Assembly (NCBI RefSeq): GCF_001486585.1
Contig: NZ_LN909046.1
Location: 930,001-994,000 of the forward strand
Source: Paenibacillus senegalimassiliensis
GTDB lineage: Bacteria; Bacillota; Bacilli; Paenibacillales; Paenibacillaceae
Length of the DNA: 64,000 nucleotides
Direction of reading: 5' to 3'
Part shown: one piece after another, positions 26,623 through 34,585 of the stretch
How the letters are laid out: every line of letters starts with the position of its first letter
How positions within the stretch are numbered: the first letter of the stretch is position 1
Position numbers and translations under genes: made by a program
Notes under the pieces: model-generated
Seen by the model: only the letters and a program-made list of their open reading frames with translations
The model's database searches: none
What the model was told of the DNA's origin: nothing

Positions 26623-27045
26623 TTAGCGGTCCTCACATATGCTCAGAATAATATTGACCGCAGTACCGATGACGGCCAATGCAACGCCGGTGTCGAAGAC
26701 CAGTGCGGAGGCAAGCTCTGTGTCTCCGAAGATTGGCAACTGCACATGGCCGAAGATCTGGGTCAGGAACGGCTGACCGAAGATCACGCCCGCAAGCCCC
26801 GTGCCTACGGCAATGAAGACACCAACAGCAGCAAGCTTCTTGTAATCGATGCGAATATTCTCCCGCACCTTCTCAATGCCGAAGGAGAGATAGAGAAGTA
26901 CGATGGCCGCTGCGGTGCTAAGTCCACCGATGAAACCGCCGCCCGGATTATGATGGCCGTTCATGAACAAATAGATGGAGAAGGTAAAGATAATGAATAC
27001 AGCAACTTGAGTGACCGTTTGCAGGATGACATTATTCGGTTTCAT
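26623..27045 (-). CDS. mrpB: Na+/H+ antiporter subunit MrpB
   Basis: A 140-residue subunit with four helices and the MNGHHNPGGGFIGGLSTAAAIVLLYLSFG motif region. Ribosome site GGAGGG; overlaps the end of mrpA by 14 bases. Confidence 0.95.
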   Translation of the reverse strand: MKPNNVILQTVTQVAVFIIFTFSIYLFMNGHHNPGGGFIGGLSTAAAIVLLYLSFGIEKVRENIRIDYKKLAAVGVFIAVGTGLAGVIFGQPFLTQIFGHVQLPIFGDTELASALVFDTGVALAVIGTAVNIILSICEDR

Positions 27046-29443
27046 CGTGTTCCCTCCTTTTGGAGCGTTGATGGATCAGGACATACACGCCCAATCCGGC
27101 GATGGCCAACACGGATATTTCCAGCATCGTATCAAAGCCGCGGAAATCTACCAATATGGCATTGACGATATTTTTGGCACCTGCCAGTTCAAAGGCATTT
27201 TCGAAGAAGGAAGTAATCGGCTCGAACAATTTGTGGCCGTTTGCTGAAAGGGCCAGGATCGTTACGGTCAGTCCGACGGCTAGAGAGATGATCAGATTCG
27301 TTAACTTGAACGGAATGCGTTCGATGTCCTTCTTAAGCTTCGGCAAGTGATAGAAGCAAAGCAGGAACAATACGGTAGTCACCGTTTCGACCACCATTTG
27401 TGTCAATGCCAGGTCTGGAGCGCGGAAGATGACGAAGAACATGGATACCATGTAGCCAACCGCTCCCAGCGCCACAATAGCTACAACGCGATGGTTCGTG
27501 AACAGCACAGTCAGAGCGGCAATGATCATGACCAGGACCAGGCCGACATCGAACAGGCTGATGCTTGCATTGTTGGAGAAGTCGAACTGAATTCCGTATA
27601 GCAAGAGAAGCGAGCCCAGCAATAACATGACGAAGAAGGAGAAAATGTAGCTCAAATAATGTCTTAGTGAGCCTGTCATGTAACGATTGGTTAAGGAAGC
27701 TGCGCCTTTCTCCATAGCAGGTAAAGCTATATTGTACAGATGAGTCAAGGTTAGCTCTTGTGGATAATTACGAATGACTCGGACCCAGCGTTTGGCTGAC
27801 TTGAACAACAGGAAGCCAATCACGACGACGCCAATGGTCATTAGTAATTCCATGTTGAACCCATGCCACGCACTGATCTTCAAATCGTACGCGGTGACAG
27901 GCATCATTGGCAGTACCGAGGTTAACGCTGGAGCCAGAATATATTTGCCAAGCACGTTCGGGAAGAAGAAAATCAACACGACGAGCAGGCCCAGGACCAT
28001 CGGGGCGAATAACATACCCAGGGATGCCTCATGCACTTTACGCGTCAGCTTCTCAGGATGATATTTACCGCCAAAGGTCTTGAAGACGAAGATCATACAG
28101 TACACAAAGGTAAATATGCTGGCCACCCAGGCGATAATGGGGAACAGAATACCGATACTCTCAAGACCGAAGGTACTCACATGGGCAAGTTCTGTCACGG
28201 CGCCAAAGAACATTTCCTTACTCAGAAAGCCGTTAAATGGCGGTAGTCCTGCCATGGAGAAGGCACCGATCATGGCAATGGTGAACGTAATCGGCATGAC
28301 CTGCATCAACCCACCCAAATAACGGACGTCCCGCTTACCTGTCTCATGGTCAATAATACCGACCACCATAAACAGGCTGCCTTTAAAGGTAGAGTGGTTA
28401 AACAGGTGGAACAAGGCAGCAAAGGTAGCCACTGTGAAAACAGTACCTTGCTCGCCAGGGCCAAAATACACTGCCAGAGAGCCTACGCCAAGCAAGCTCA
28501 TAATCAAGCCTAGTTGGCTGATCGTGGAGTAGGCCAATAGCGCCTTAAGGTCTGTCTGACGAAGGGCAGATAAGGAGCCATACAGTAGCGTGATGATTCC
28601 GACACCGGCAACAAGCCAGAACCACACGGAACTGCCGCCGAAGATCGGTGTCATACGAGCTACCAAGTAAATACCTGCCTTGACCATAGTAGCGGAATGC
28701 AGGTAGCTACTTACTGGAGTAGGGGCTTCCATCGCATCAGGCAGCCAGATACCAAACGGGAATTGCGCCGATTTGGTGAAGGCTCCGAGGAGAATGCACA
28801 ACATGGCAGGGATGAATAGAGAATGCTGTTGAATCACATCCACTTGAGCGATGATCTCCCGTATGCTGTAGGTGTCGCCCATCATAATGAGCATAATGAA
28901 GCCAGCAAGCATACCGAAGCCACCAATTACGGTAATCAACATAGCCTTCAATGCGCCCTGACGCGAGCTCTTGCGCTCGTACCAATAGGCAATTAATAAG
29001 AAGGAGGATACGCTGGTTAACTCCCAGAAGCCATATAACACGAGCAGATGGTCGGAGAATACAAGACCCAGCATCGCTCCCATAAATAGTAGCAAATAGA
29101 CATAAAAATGATGGAGTGCTTCCCGGCCCTTGGACATATAGAAGATAGAATAAACAATAACCAGGGCGCCCACACCAGAAATAAGTAACCCGAATAGTAA
29201 AGCTAATCCATCTACATAAGTCGTAATATCAATGCCAAGGGTCGGAATCCACGATAGCGTGAATTTGTACGTTTCACCCGCAGCAATAGAAGGTATATAT
29301 TGAAGTAAATAGATCAAGATGGATAGGGGGGCGAGTAATACGAACCAACCTGTATGTATCTGACGATTCAAATACTTGTACAGAAAAGGCACTAGCAGGG
29401 CACTGAAAAACGGAAGAAACATAAAAATATAAAATGTAGCCAA
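27032..29443 (-). CDS. mrpA: Na+/H+ antiporter subunit MrpA
   Basis: An 803-residue polytopic subunit, full length for the family. The NuoL-like first part includes YGFWELTSVSSFLLIAYWYERKSS, the channel region FPFGIWLPDAMEAPTPVSSYLHSATMVKAG and LFHLFNHSTFKGSLFMVVG; the C-terminal 250 residues are the MrpA-specific NuoJ-like domain. TTG start after a strong AGGAGGAGG. First gene of an operon for sodium efflux, alkali and salt tolerance; divergent from a KdpD-like stress protein at 29567. Confidence 0.95.
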   Translation of the reverse strand: MATFYIFMFLPFFSALLVPFLYKYLNRQIHTGWFVLLAPLSILIYLLQYIPSIAAGETYKFTLSWIPTLGIDITTYVDGLALLFGLLISGVGALVIVYSIFYMSKGREALHHFYVYLLLFMGAMLGLVFSDHLLVLYGFWELTSVSSFLLIAYWYERKSSRQGALKAMLITVIGGFGMLAGFIMLIMMGDTYSIREIIAQVDVIQQHSLFIPAMLCILLGAFTKSAQFPFGIWLPDAMEAPTPVSSYLHSATMVKAGIYLVARMTPIFGGSSVWFWLVAGVGIITLLYGSLSALRQTDLKALLAYSTISQLGLIMSLLGVGSLAVYFGPGEQGTVFTVATFAALFHLFNHSTFKGSLFMVVGIIDHETGKRDVRYLGGLMQVMPITFTIAMIGAFSMAGLPPFNGFLSKEMFFGAVTELAHVSTFGLESIGILFPIIAWVASIFTFVYCMIFVFKTFGGKYHPEKLTRKVHEASLGMLFAPMVLGLLVVLIFFFPNVLGKYILAPALTSVLPMMPVTAYDLKISAWHGFNMELLMTIGVVVIGFLLFKSAKRWVRVIRNYPQELTLTHLYNIALPAMEKGAASLTNRYMTGSLRHYLSYIFSFFVMLLLGSLLLLYGIQFDFSNNASISLFDVGLVLVMIIAALTVLFTNHRVVAIVALGAVGYMVSMFFVIFRAPDLALTQMVVETVTTVLFLLCFYHLPKLKKDIERIPFKLTNLIISLAVGLTVTILALSANGHKLFEPITSFFENAFELAGAKNIVNAILVDFRGFDTMLEISVLAIAGLGVYVLIHQRSKRREHDETE

Positions 29444-29566
29444 GCGTCCTCCTCCTTACTTTCGAATAATATAGTCTTCGTGTTGACTCTTTCCGTAACA
29501 TCAATTATAGTCTTACATAGTTTAAATAAAGCTCTACTATGTAACCTTGAGGTGAAGTGTTAAAAA

Positions 29567-30250
29567 ATGGATAATCTGTTCAATGAAAGTATTCTTGTCT
29601 GCGTTTATTATGGACCCAATGGCGAAAGGCTAATCAAACGTGGTTGTAAAATCGCCAGTATGTTGAAGGCTCCGCTGTACATTTTGACGATCGACTCCAA
29701 GCCGTTCGACGAATTGGATGCGGAGAAAATTTTTTATATCGAAAAATGGAAAGAATATGCGAATTCCCATAGCTCGGCAGAATTCATTATGAAAGATAAT
29801 GAGAGCCGTCCCGTGACCAAGATTATTGCTGAACTTGCTCGGGAGAAGAATATTACTCAAATTATTCTCGGTCAGACAGCGCAGAGCCGTTGGGAACAGA
29901 TTACGAAGGGCTCCATCATCAATTCCTTGGTGCGCGAAATTCCCTTTGTCGATCTGCACATCGTGTCGGTCTCCCGTTATATTCGGGATGGCGAAGGAAT
30001 GTACAGAAATGGAACACGTGCTTATTTAATCAAGGACGGGGACCATTATAAGCTGAGCTTCAATCACGAGAAAGATACGGAATTTGAAGGCATATTCTTC
30101 AAAGAAGTCGATACGGATTTCGATAACGGAATCTTCCGCTTCATGAAGGATGCCGAAACATTGCAGGTTCTGGTGGACGATGGAATCGTCACTGAGCTGA
30201 AAAACGTAGATATTGATGCAGCGTTGGGTCTGGAAGACACCGATGAATAA
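29567..30250 (+). CDS. Universal stress protein, KdpD sensor-like
   Basis: A 227-residue protein whose first 145 residues are a UspA fold of the KdpD type (SILVCVYYGPNGERLIKRGCKIA at the start; IILGQTAQSRWEQITKGSIINSLVREIPFVDLHIV at the end). The last 75 residues are an acidic beta-rich extension of unknown function. No kinase domain. Divergent from mrpA with about 120 bases between, so it may tie antiporter expression to K+/Na+ or cyclic-di-AMP signals; that link is inference. GAGGTGAAG precedes the ATG. Confidence 0.75.
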   Translation: MDNLFNESILVCVYYGPNGERLIKRGCKIASMLKAPLYILTIDSKPFDELDAEKIFYIEKWKEYANSHSSAEFIMKDNESRPVTKIIAELAREKNITQIILGQTAQSRWEQITKGSIINSLVREIPFVDLHIVSVSRYIRDGEGMYRNGTRAYLIKDGDHYKLSFNHEKDTEFEGIFFKEVDTDFDNGIFRFMKDAETLQVLVDDGIVTELKNVDIDAALGLEDTDE

Positions 30251-30283
30251 TTAGGAACTGTGAATATAGGCTACTGTTATAAA

Positions 30284-30319
30284 ATACTCTCCGAGGGTTG
30301 ATCCGGAGGGTGTTTTTTT
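30284..30319 (+). terminator. Terminator after stress-protein gene
   Basis: ACTCTCCG / CGGAGGGT hairpin (about 30286-30311, with a GU pair) followed by seven T. Confidence 0.78.
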
Positions 30320-30339
30320 ATGGGCAAAAGACAGAGTCG

Positions 30340-30903
30340 CTATAAATTCACATCTACTTTGATGGGCAAGTCTGCATTCTTGTCGATTCCTAAATACTTC
30401 AGAGTTTCCGAAGTGGAGTGATGATTCAAAATTGATTTGATGATTGAGATGGCGATCCCTTTCTGATACGCATGATAACCGAAGGTCTTTCTGAGGGTAT
30501 GCGTACCAATCTTCTCTGTAATTCCTACCTCCCTTGCCGAGTGGTTAATAATACGATATGCCTGCTGACGGGTAATCGGACGACGATCCTTCTTGGATTT
30601 AAATAAATAATCTTCCGGGCATGCGTCGCAGCCAGATAGATACTCATTAAGAATTTGACGAATTTTACTGTTCAGGTAATACGCCTTCACTTCCCCAGTA
30701 TTCGCATCCTTAAGATAAAGGAATGGCTTGGGGCTCTGACCGTCCCAGACATCTTGTACGGTAAGGTTCAACATGTCAAGAAGACCGATTCCGGTGTTGA
30801 TTCCAAGTACAAACAGCAACACATCTCTGAGCGATTGCTTTCTCAGTACGAGCTTCATCGCTTGTATGGTCTCAATATCTCGAATCGGATTTACATATTG
30901 CAC
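30340..30903 (-). CDS. Tyrosine recombinase-like protein lacking the first catalytic Arg
   Basis: A 187-residue catalytic-domain-only integrase. H135-T-L-R138, H161 and Tyr170 are at the right spacing for boxes II, but box I, normally NSGLRISDLL, reads NTGIGLLDML with Gly40 where the catalytic Arg belongs (codon GGT at 30784-30786). Without this Arg the enzyme should not cleave DNA normally. There is no N-terminal core-binding domain, typical of this short Bacillus group. GTG start after GGGAGGG. It may be a decaying or regulatory relic of a mobile element; a MITE-like repeat lies beside it. Confidence 0.8.
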   Translation of the reverse strand: MQYVNPIRDIETIQAMKLVLRKQSLRDVLLFVLGINTGIGLLDMLNLTVQDVWDGQSPKPFLYLKDANTGEVKAYYLNSKIRQILNEYLSGCDACPEDYLFKSKKDRRPITRQQAYRIINHSAREVGITEKIGTHTLRKTFGYHAYQKGIAISIIKSILNHHSTSETLKYLGIDKNADLPIKVDVNL

Positions 30904-31031
30904 AGAGAATCCCTCCCAATATGTTACTTAACAATACACTACCATACATTAAGTAACATCACAATTGATAATTCTAATTTTTTTAGATAAAAGCTGAGAT
31001 ATTGTCCGAGAGGGATTTTCTTCAAGTCTGT

Positions 31032-31199
31032 GTTCAAAAAGTCGGGTTTACAGAACCGAGAAGATTGGATGAAGCTAGGGACTGAGTAGCGGAGCGTACG
31101 TAGTGGGTACGTGAGCAACGGAAGTCCCGGCTGAATTCAAGATTCGATGTCGAATTAACTCCTCGAACAGCTTCGTACTGGGAAGACGACTTTTTGAAC
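31032..31199. repeat. MITE-like element, 168 bp with 13-bp perfect terminal inverted repeats
   Basis: GTTCAAAAAGTCG (31032-31044) is exactly inverted at 31187-31199. The inside has no ORF of note and shows short repeats such as TACGTAGTGGGTACGTGAG. It fills most of the gap 30904-31278, which holds no gene. No clear target-site duplication is seen at the ends. It may be a non-autonomous transposon or a mobile hairpin repeat. Confidence 0.6.
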
Positions 31200-31278
31200 C
31201 TCTTATAATTGATTAATGATATACTTGCAATATCTAGCTATACCGAATGAGTACCCCTGGTGAAGGAGCGTTATTTCG

Positions 31279-31938
31279 ATGAAGCCGATTGAAGAGCTTA
31301 TTATAGAAGATTCAGCTTGGCCCATAATTCAGGAATGGATCGATGAAGCGCAGGTTGATGTCAAGGTTCTTGAAAATACGAAAAGTGATGGTGAAGCGGC
31401 ATTGCTTCGTATGCAGATCACCAATAGATCAACGATGGGGGCCATAGCCTTGGGATGTGGCGGCATTGTAGTAGATTCCGGCTGGCTGCACATCCTTGGT
31501 TCAGGCCATCCAGCCATGTACGGGTCATTGACGGATAACAGGCAGCTTCCGTTGCTGGAGGAAGGCTATGTTATTGCTTATGATGCTGTAGGCGGGTTAT
31601 TTGCTATGAATACGGGTCAATTTGATGCACATTCCCACAATATTTATTACTTTGCACCGGATACCTTGGAGTGGGAGGACACGGAGAAAGGCTACACCGA
31701 TTTTATGAATTGGGTGTTCCATGGGGACCTGAACTTGTATTATGAGACATTTAGATGGCACAACTGGCAAGAAGACGTGAAGCAGTTAGCCCCTAATCAA
31801 GGAATCTCTATATTTCCTTACTTGTGGACCAAGGAAGGCAAGGATATCGAAAATACATACAAACAGGCAATTGAGTTAAAGGAGATATGGGGTTTGCAGC
31901 ATGAGTTTAAAGGTGCTTTGAAGCGAGGAGAAGGCTGA
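31279..31938 (+). CDS. DUF2625 family protein
   Basis: A 219-residue soluble protein that matches DUF2625: MKPIEELI start, LGCGGIVVDSGWLHILGSG near residue 57, and DAVGGLFAMNTGQF near residue 100. Function of the family is unknown. AAGGAG precedes the ATG by 11 bases. Confidence 0.8.
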   Translation: MKPIEELIIEDSAWPIIQEWIDEAQVDVKVLENTKSDGEAALLRMQITNRSTMGAIALGCGGIVVDSGWLHILGSGHPAMYGSLTDNRQLPLLEEGYVIAYDAVGGLFAMNTGQFDAHSHNIYYFAPDTLEWEDTEKGYTDFMNWVFHGDLNLYYETFRWHNWQEDVKQLAPNQGISIFPYLWTKEGKDIENTYKQAIELKEIWGLQHEFKGALKRGEG

Positions 31939-31991
31939 ACCGTTTCATGCTATAAGGAACAGGGGTATTATTGGAAGAGTGTAAAACAAAT

Positions 31992-32022
31992 TAAAGACAC
32001 TTGGAATATAAGTGTCTTTAAG
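31992..32022. terminator. Terminator at the end of the toxin gene
   Basis: TAAAGACACTT (31992-32002) / AAGTGTCTTTA (32010-32020), an 11-bp perfect stem overlapping the toxin stop; on the minus strand it is followed by TTTGTTTT. Confidence 0.7.
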
Positions 32023-32284
32023 ATTTGTAAATATCTCCACGAGAACCAATTTTAATGACGATAATGATTAGCTCATCATTTATAATGGAGTACACGACTC
32101 TAAAAGAACCAATACGAAGTCGATACCGATCGTCAATACCTTGCATTTTCTTAATATCGAGTTCCGGGTGTTTGGGATTGTCAGACAGGATTTTTAGATG
32201 GTCCAGGATTCGATTTCGGGTTGTTACATCCTGCCTTTGAAGATATTTGAAAGCCTCTTTGAGAAACTTAACTTCGTAACTCAT
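32018..32284 (-). CDS. RelE/ParE-type toxin
   Basis: An 88-residue basic protein with the RelE fold pattern: VKFLKEAFKYLQRQD, LKILSDNP, then MQGIDDRYRLRIGSFRVVYSIINDELIIIVIKIGSR. Such toxins cleave ribosome-bound mRNA or block gyrase. Overlaps the antitoxin gene; ATG at 32284 is preferred since AAGGA precedes it by eight bases, with a start nine bases earlier possible. Terminator at its end. Confidence 0.87.
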   Translation of the reverse strand: MSYEVKFLKEAFKYLQRQDVTTRNRILDHLKILSDNPKHPELDIKKMQGIDDRYRLRIGSFRVVYSIINDELIIIVIKIGSRGDIYKS

Positions 32285-32504
32285 TTTCAACATCCTTAAG
32301 GTTAACTAGTTCACCTTTTAAGTAAGCATCCTGTGCTGCATTTATTGCATTCAGATCATCCTGAGTAGTAGGTTCATCATCCAGGGGGATTTTTCTATCG
32401 AGTGACCTTTGAGAAAGACGTTCGACTAGCTCAGAAACTAACTCAAAGTCTTTTTTAGATAACTGGTCAAGAAGTTCATTAATTCGTTCTTTACTAATAG
32501 CCAT
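32268..32504 (-). CDS. Antitoxin of the RelE-type pair
   Basis: A 78-residue acidic protein starting with a helical region (INELLDQLSKKDFELVSELVERL), then an extended C-terminus that would wrap the toxin. Upstream of and overlapping the toxin gene by 17 bases, the standard order; likely autoregulates the operon. Confidence 0.8.
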   Translation of the reverse strand: MAISKERINELLDQLSKKDFELVSELVERLSQRSLDRKIPLDDEPTTQDDLNAINAAQDAYLKGELVNLKDVENELRS

Positions 32505-32618
32505 TCAGAATCAACACCTTTCAGGAACTAGTTATAGTTATTATAACATTAAATACCCTTACACTTGAAGGAATGAAAGAGGAAATATGGATGAGCTCAA
32601 TATATAAGGTAAGGAGTG

Positions 32619-33182
32619 ATGGCTATTAAATTCATCTTGATATTTGGACCCCAGGCGGTAGGGAAAATGACGGTAGGCCACGAATTGTCCCAAATAACAG
32701 AATTAAAATTATTTCATAATCATATGTCAATTGAATTGTTTTACCCTTACTTTGGTTTTGAAAGTGAAACATGGAGGTTAAGCAACCTTCTTCGGAAAGA
32801 GTTGTTTGAATCTTTCGCCAGAAGCGATCAATATGGAATGATTTTTACCTATGTATGGGCGCTTGACCTTCAAGAGGATTGGGATTTTGTAAATGAAACC
32901 TGTCATGTTTTCGAAGCCCAAGGTGCTGAAATTTATTTTGTAGAATTAGAAGCGGATCTTGAAGCAAGGCTACAGAGAAATGATACTGCCTTTAGGCTGG
33001 AACAAAAGCCAACCAAAAGGAATGTTGAACAATCTAAACAAAATTTAATGGCAACCATGGATCAGCACAGGTTAAATTCCAAACCGGGAGAAATTACAAA
33101 AGACTCGTACATAAAAATCAACAACACTGATCTTAGTGCAGGTGAAGTAGCTCAGTTAATAAAGGATAATTTTAATTTATAG
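32619..33182 (+). CDS. Small P-loop kinase-like protein
   Basis: A 187-residue nucleotide-binding protein. Walker A is IFGPQAVGKMTVG at residues 7-19, then NHMSIELFYPYFG, resembling shikimate/chloramphenicol phosphotransferase-like kinases of unknown substrate. Ribosome site is AAGGTAAGGAG; GTG at 32616 or ATG at 32619 may be used. Confidence 0.75.
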   Translation: MAIKFILIFGPQAVGKMTVGHELSQITELKLFHNHMSIELFYPYFGFESETWRLSNLLRKELFESFARSDQYGMIFTYVWALDLQEDWDFVNETCHVFEAQGAEIYFVELEADLEARLQRNDTAFRLEQKPTKRNVEQSKQNLMATMDQHRLNSKPGEITKDSYIKINNTDLSAGEVAQLIKDNFNL

Positions 33183-33233
33183 TGGATTACATGAATGGAA
33201 GCCAACACGATATGAGACAGACAAGGAGTCGGT

Positions 33234-33467
33234 ATGGGAAATTATCAGATTTGTGATTTTTGTGGGAATTTATGTGTGAAGTCGAGTAAGAAGATGTGCA
33301 AGAGCTGTGAAGAAGCTTATGAAAAAATACGTGGCATTGTGGAGGTACATCCCGATACGATGGTCATTGATATTTCGAAGCAGACGGGCATTAGTGCCAG
33401 CAAAATCTTGTCCTTTGCCAGAAACGGTTTTTTCGTGCTAAAAGAGGGGCAAATTGAAAAACTCTAA
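33234..33467 (+). CDS. Small zinc-ribbon/helix-turn-helix protein, YvyF-like
   Basis: A 77-residue protein with a CxxC...CxxC zinc ribbon (CDFCGNLC and CKSC) in the first 28 residues and a helix-turn-helix-like C-terminal half (VIDISKQTGISASKILSFARNG). This is the layout of the YvyF/TIGR03826 flagellar-operon proteins, though no flagellar genes are near. Ribosome site AAGGAG. Confidence 0.65.
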   Translation: MGNYQICDFCGNLCVKSSKKMCKSCEEAYEKIRGIVEVHPDTMVIDISKQTGISASKILSFARNGFFVLKEGQIEKL

Positions 33468-33526
33468 TTATGATTTGGATGACGTTGGAAGAGACCTTTG
33501 CCGGTTCCCGTTCATCCTCAAGCTAT

Positions 33527-33582
33527 GGGCCAAAGTGGCTGCAACCTGTGAACAGGAGGCACGCTTTGGCCCGTTTACTTTT
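33527..33582. terminator. Terminator between convergent zinc-ribbon and LysR genes
   Basis: GGGCCAAAG (33527-33535) / CTTTGGCCC (33564-33572) with a long internal loop, then GTTTACTTTTTC on the plus strand. Confidence 0.65.
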
Positions 33583-34452
33583 TCATGATTCCCCGAAGCT
33601 GCGGAGGAACCGCTCGGCCAGACCTGACAGATAGCGATCCTTGGGCCAAATGGCGGCAATTCGAGTCCAAAGCGCTTCACTGTTAATGGTTTTGGCAATC
33701 AGCCCCTCGGGAAGAGTCAACTTCAAGGCGGATTGAGGAATGATACCGATGCCAAACCCGGCTTGCGTCCATTGTATGGTGGTACGGGCATCATCATTTT
33801 TACAGAACAGCTTGGGCTCGAAATTAGCTCGTTCACAGGTATCGTGAAGTAAACTTTCGAAGCGTCTATAAATAATCAGCGGACGATCCTTGAGTTCCTC
33901 CACTTCACAGGCGGATTGACCTGGACTCCAGTCGTGCTTCGGTGTCATAACAGCCAGCATTGGCTCGGAGGAGATGAATTTGCAATTTAGCCCATTGGTT
34001 TGGAAGGGGGTTCGTACAATGCCCAGTTCAATCACCCCACTGCGAAGTAAATCGATCACATGGAACGTATTGCCCTCGTGAATTTCGAATTTCACACCCG
34101 TGTAGGTTTGTTGAAACTCGGTTAACCTATCGTTGAGCAGTGCTGCTCCGGACGAAGAGACGGTGCCAAGCTGAAGCGTTCCCATGAGACCATGGGACAA
34201 ATCCTGGATTTCCCGCACAGTAGAATCTGCCAATGCAATAATCTGTAAAGCTCTCCGGCGAAGGATTTCGCCTGCATCTGTCAAATGGATGCTGCGCGGG
34301 CCGCGTTCAGCGAGCTGGACTCCAAGTTCATCTTCAAGCTGTTTTAACTGCTGGCTTAAAGGCGGTTGCGCCATTTGCAGCTTTTTGGCTGCCGCCGTAA
34401 TTTGTCCTTCTTCCGCAATGGTCAGGAAATAGTGAAGCTGCTTGATATCCAT
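33583..34452 (-). CDS. LysR family transcriptional regulator
   Basis: A 289-residue regulator. The N-terminal winged helix-turn-helix has ITAAAKKLQMAQPPLSQQLKQLEDELGVQLAER; the rest is a two-lobed effector domain. Close to the AlsR/CzcR-type group. Divergent from the exporter operon at 34586 with a 133-base AT-rich gap, so it probably controls that operon and itself. GTGAGGA precedes the ATG. Confidence 0.9.
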   Translation of the reverse strand: MDIKQLHYFLTIAEEGQITAAAKKLQMAQPPLSQQLKQLEDELGVQLAERGPRSIHLTDAGEILRRRALQIIALADSTVREIQDLSHGLMGTLQLGTVSSSGAALLNDRLTEFQQTYTGVKFEIHEGNTFHVIDLLRSGVIELGIVRTPFQTNGLNCKFISSEPMLAVMTPKHDWSPGQSACEVEELKDRPLIIYRRFESLLHDTCERANFEPKLFCKNDDARTTIQWTQAGFGIGIIPQSALKLTLPEGLIAKTINSEALWTRIAAIWPKDRYLSGLAERFLRSFGES

Positions 34453-34585
34453 AAATAAATCCTCACTTTTGGTATATTGAAAACGTATGGAAAGGATATA
34501 AAACCAATATTATTAATATATCAGCCTTTGTGTCATAATCAAAGTTGGCTTTGACAATTTCAAAATAAGTGATGGTGGTGCAACC

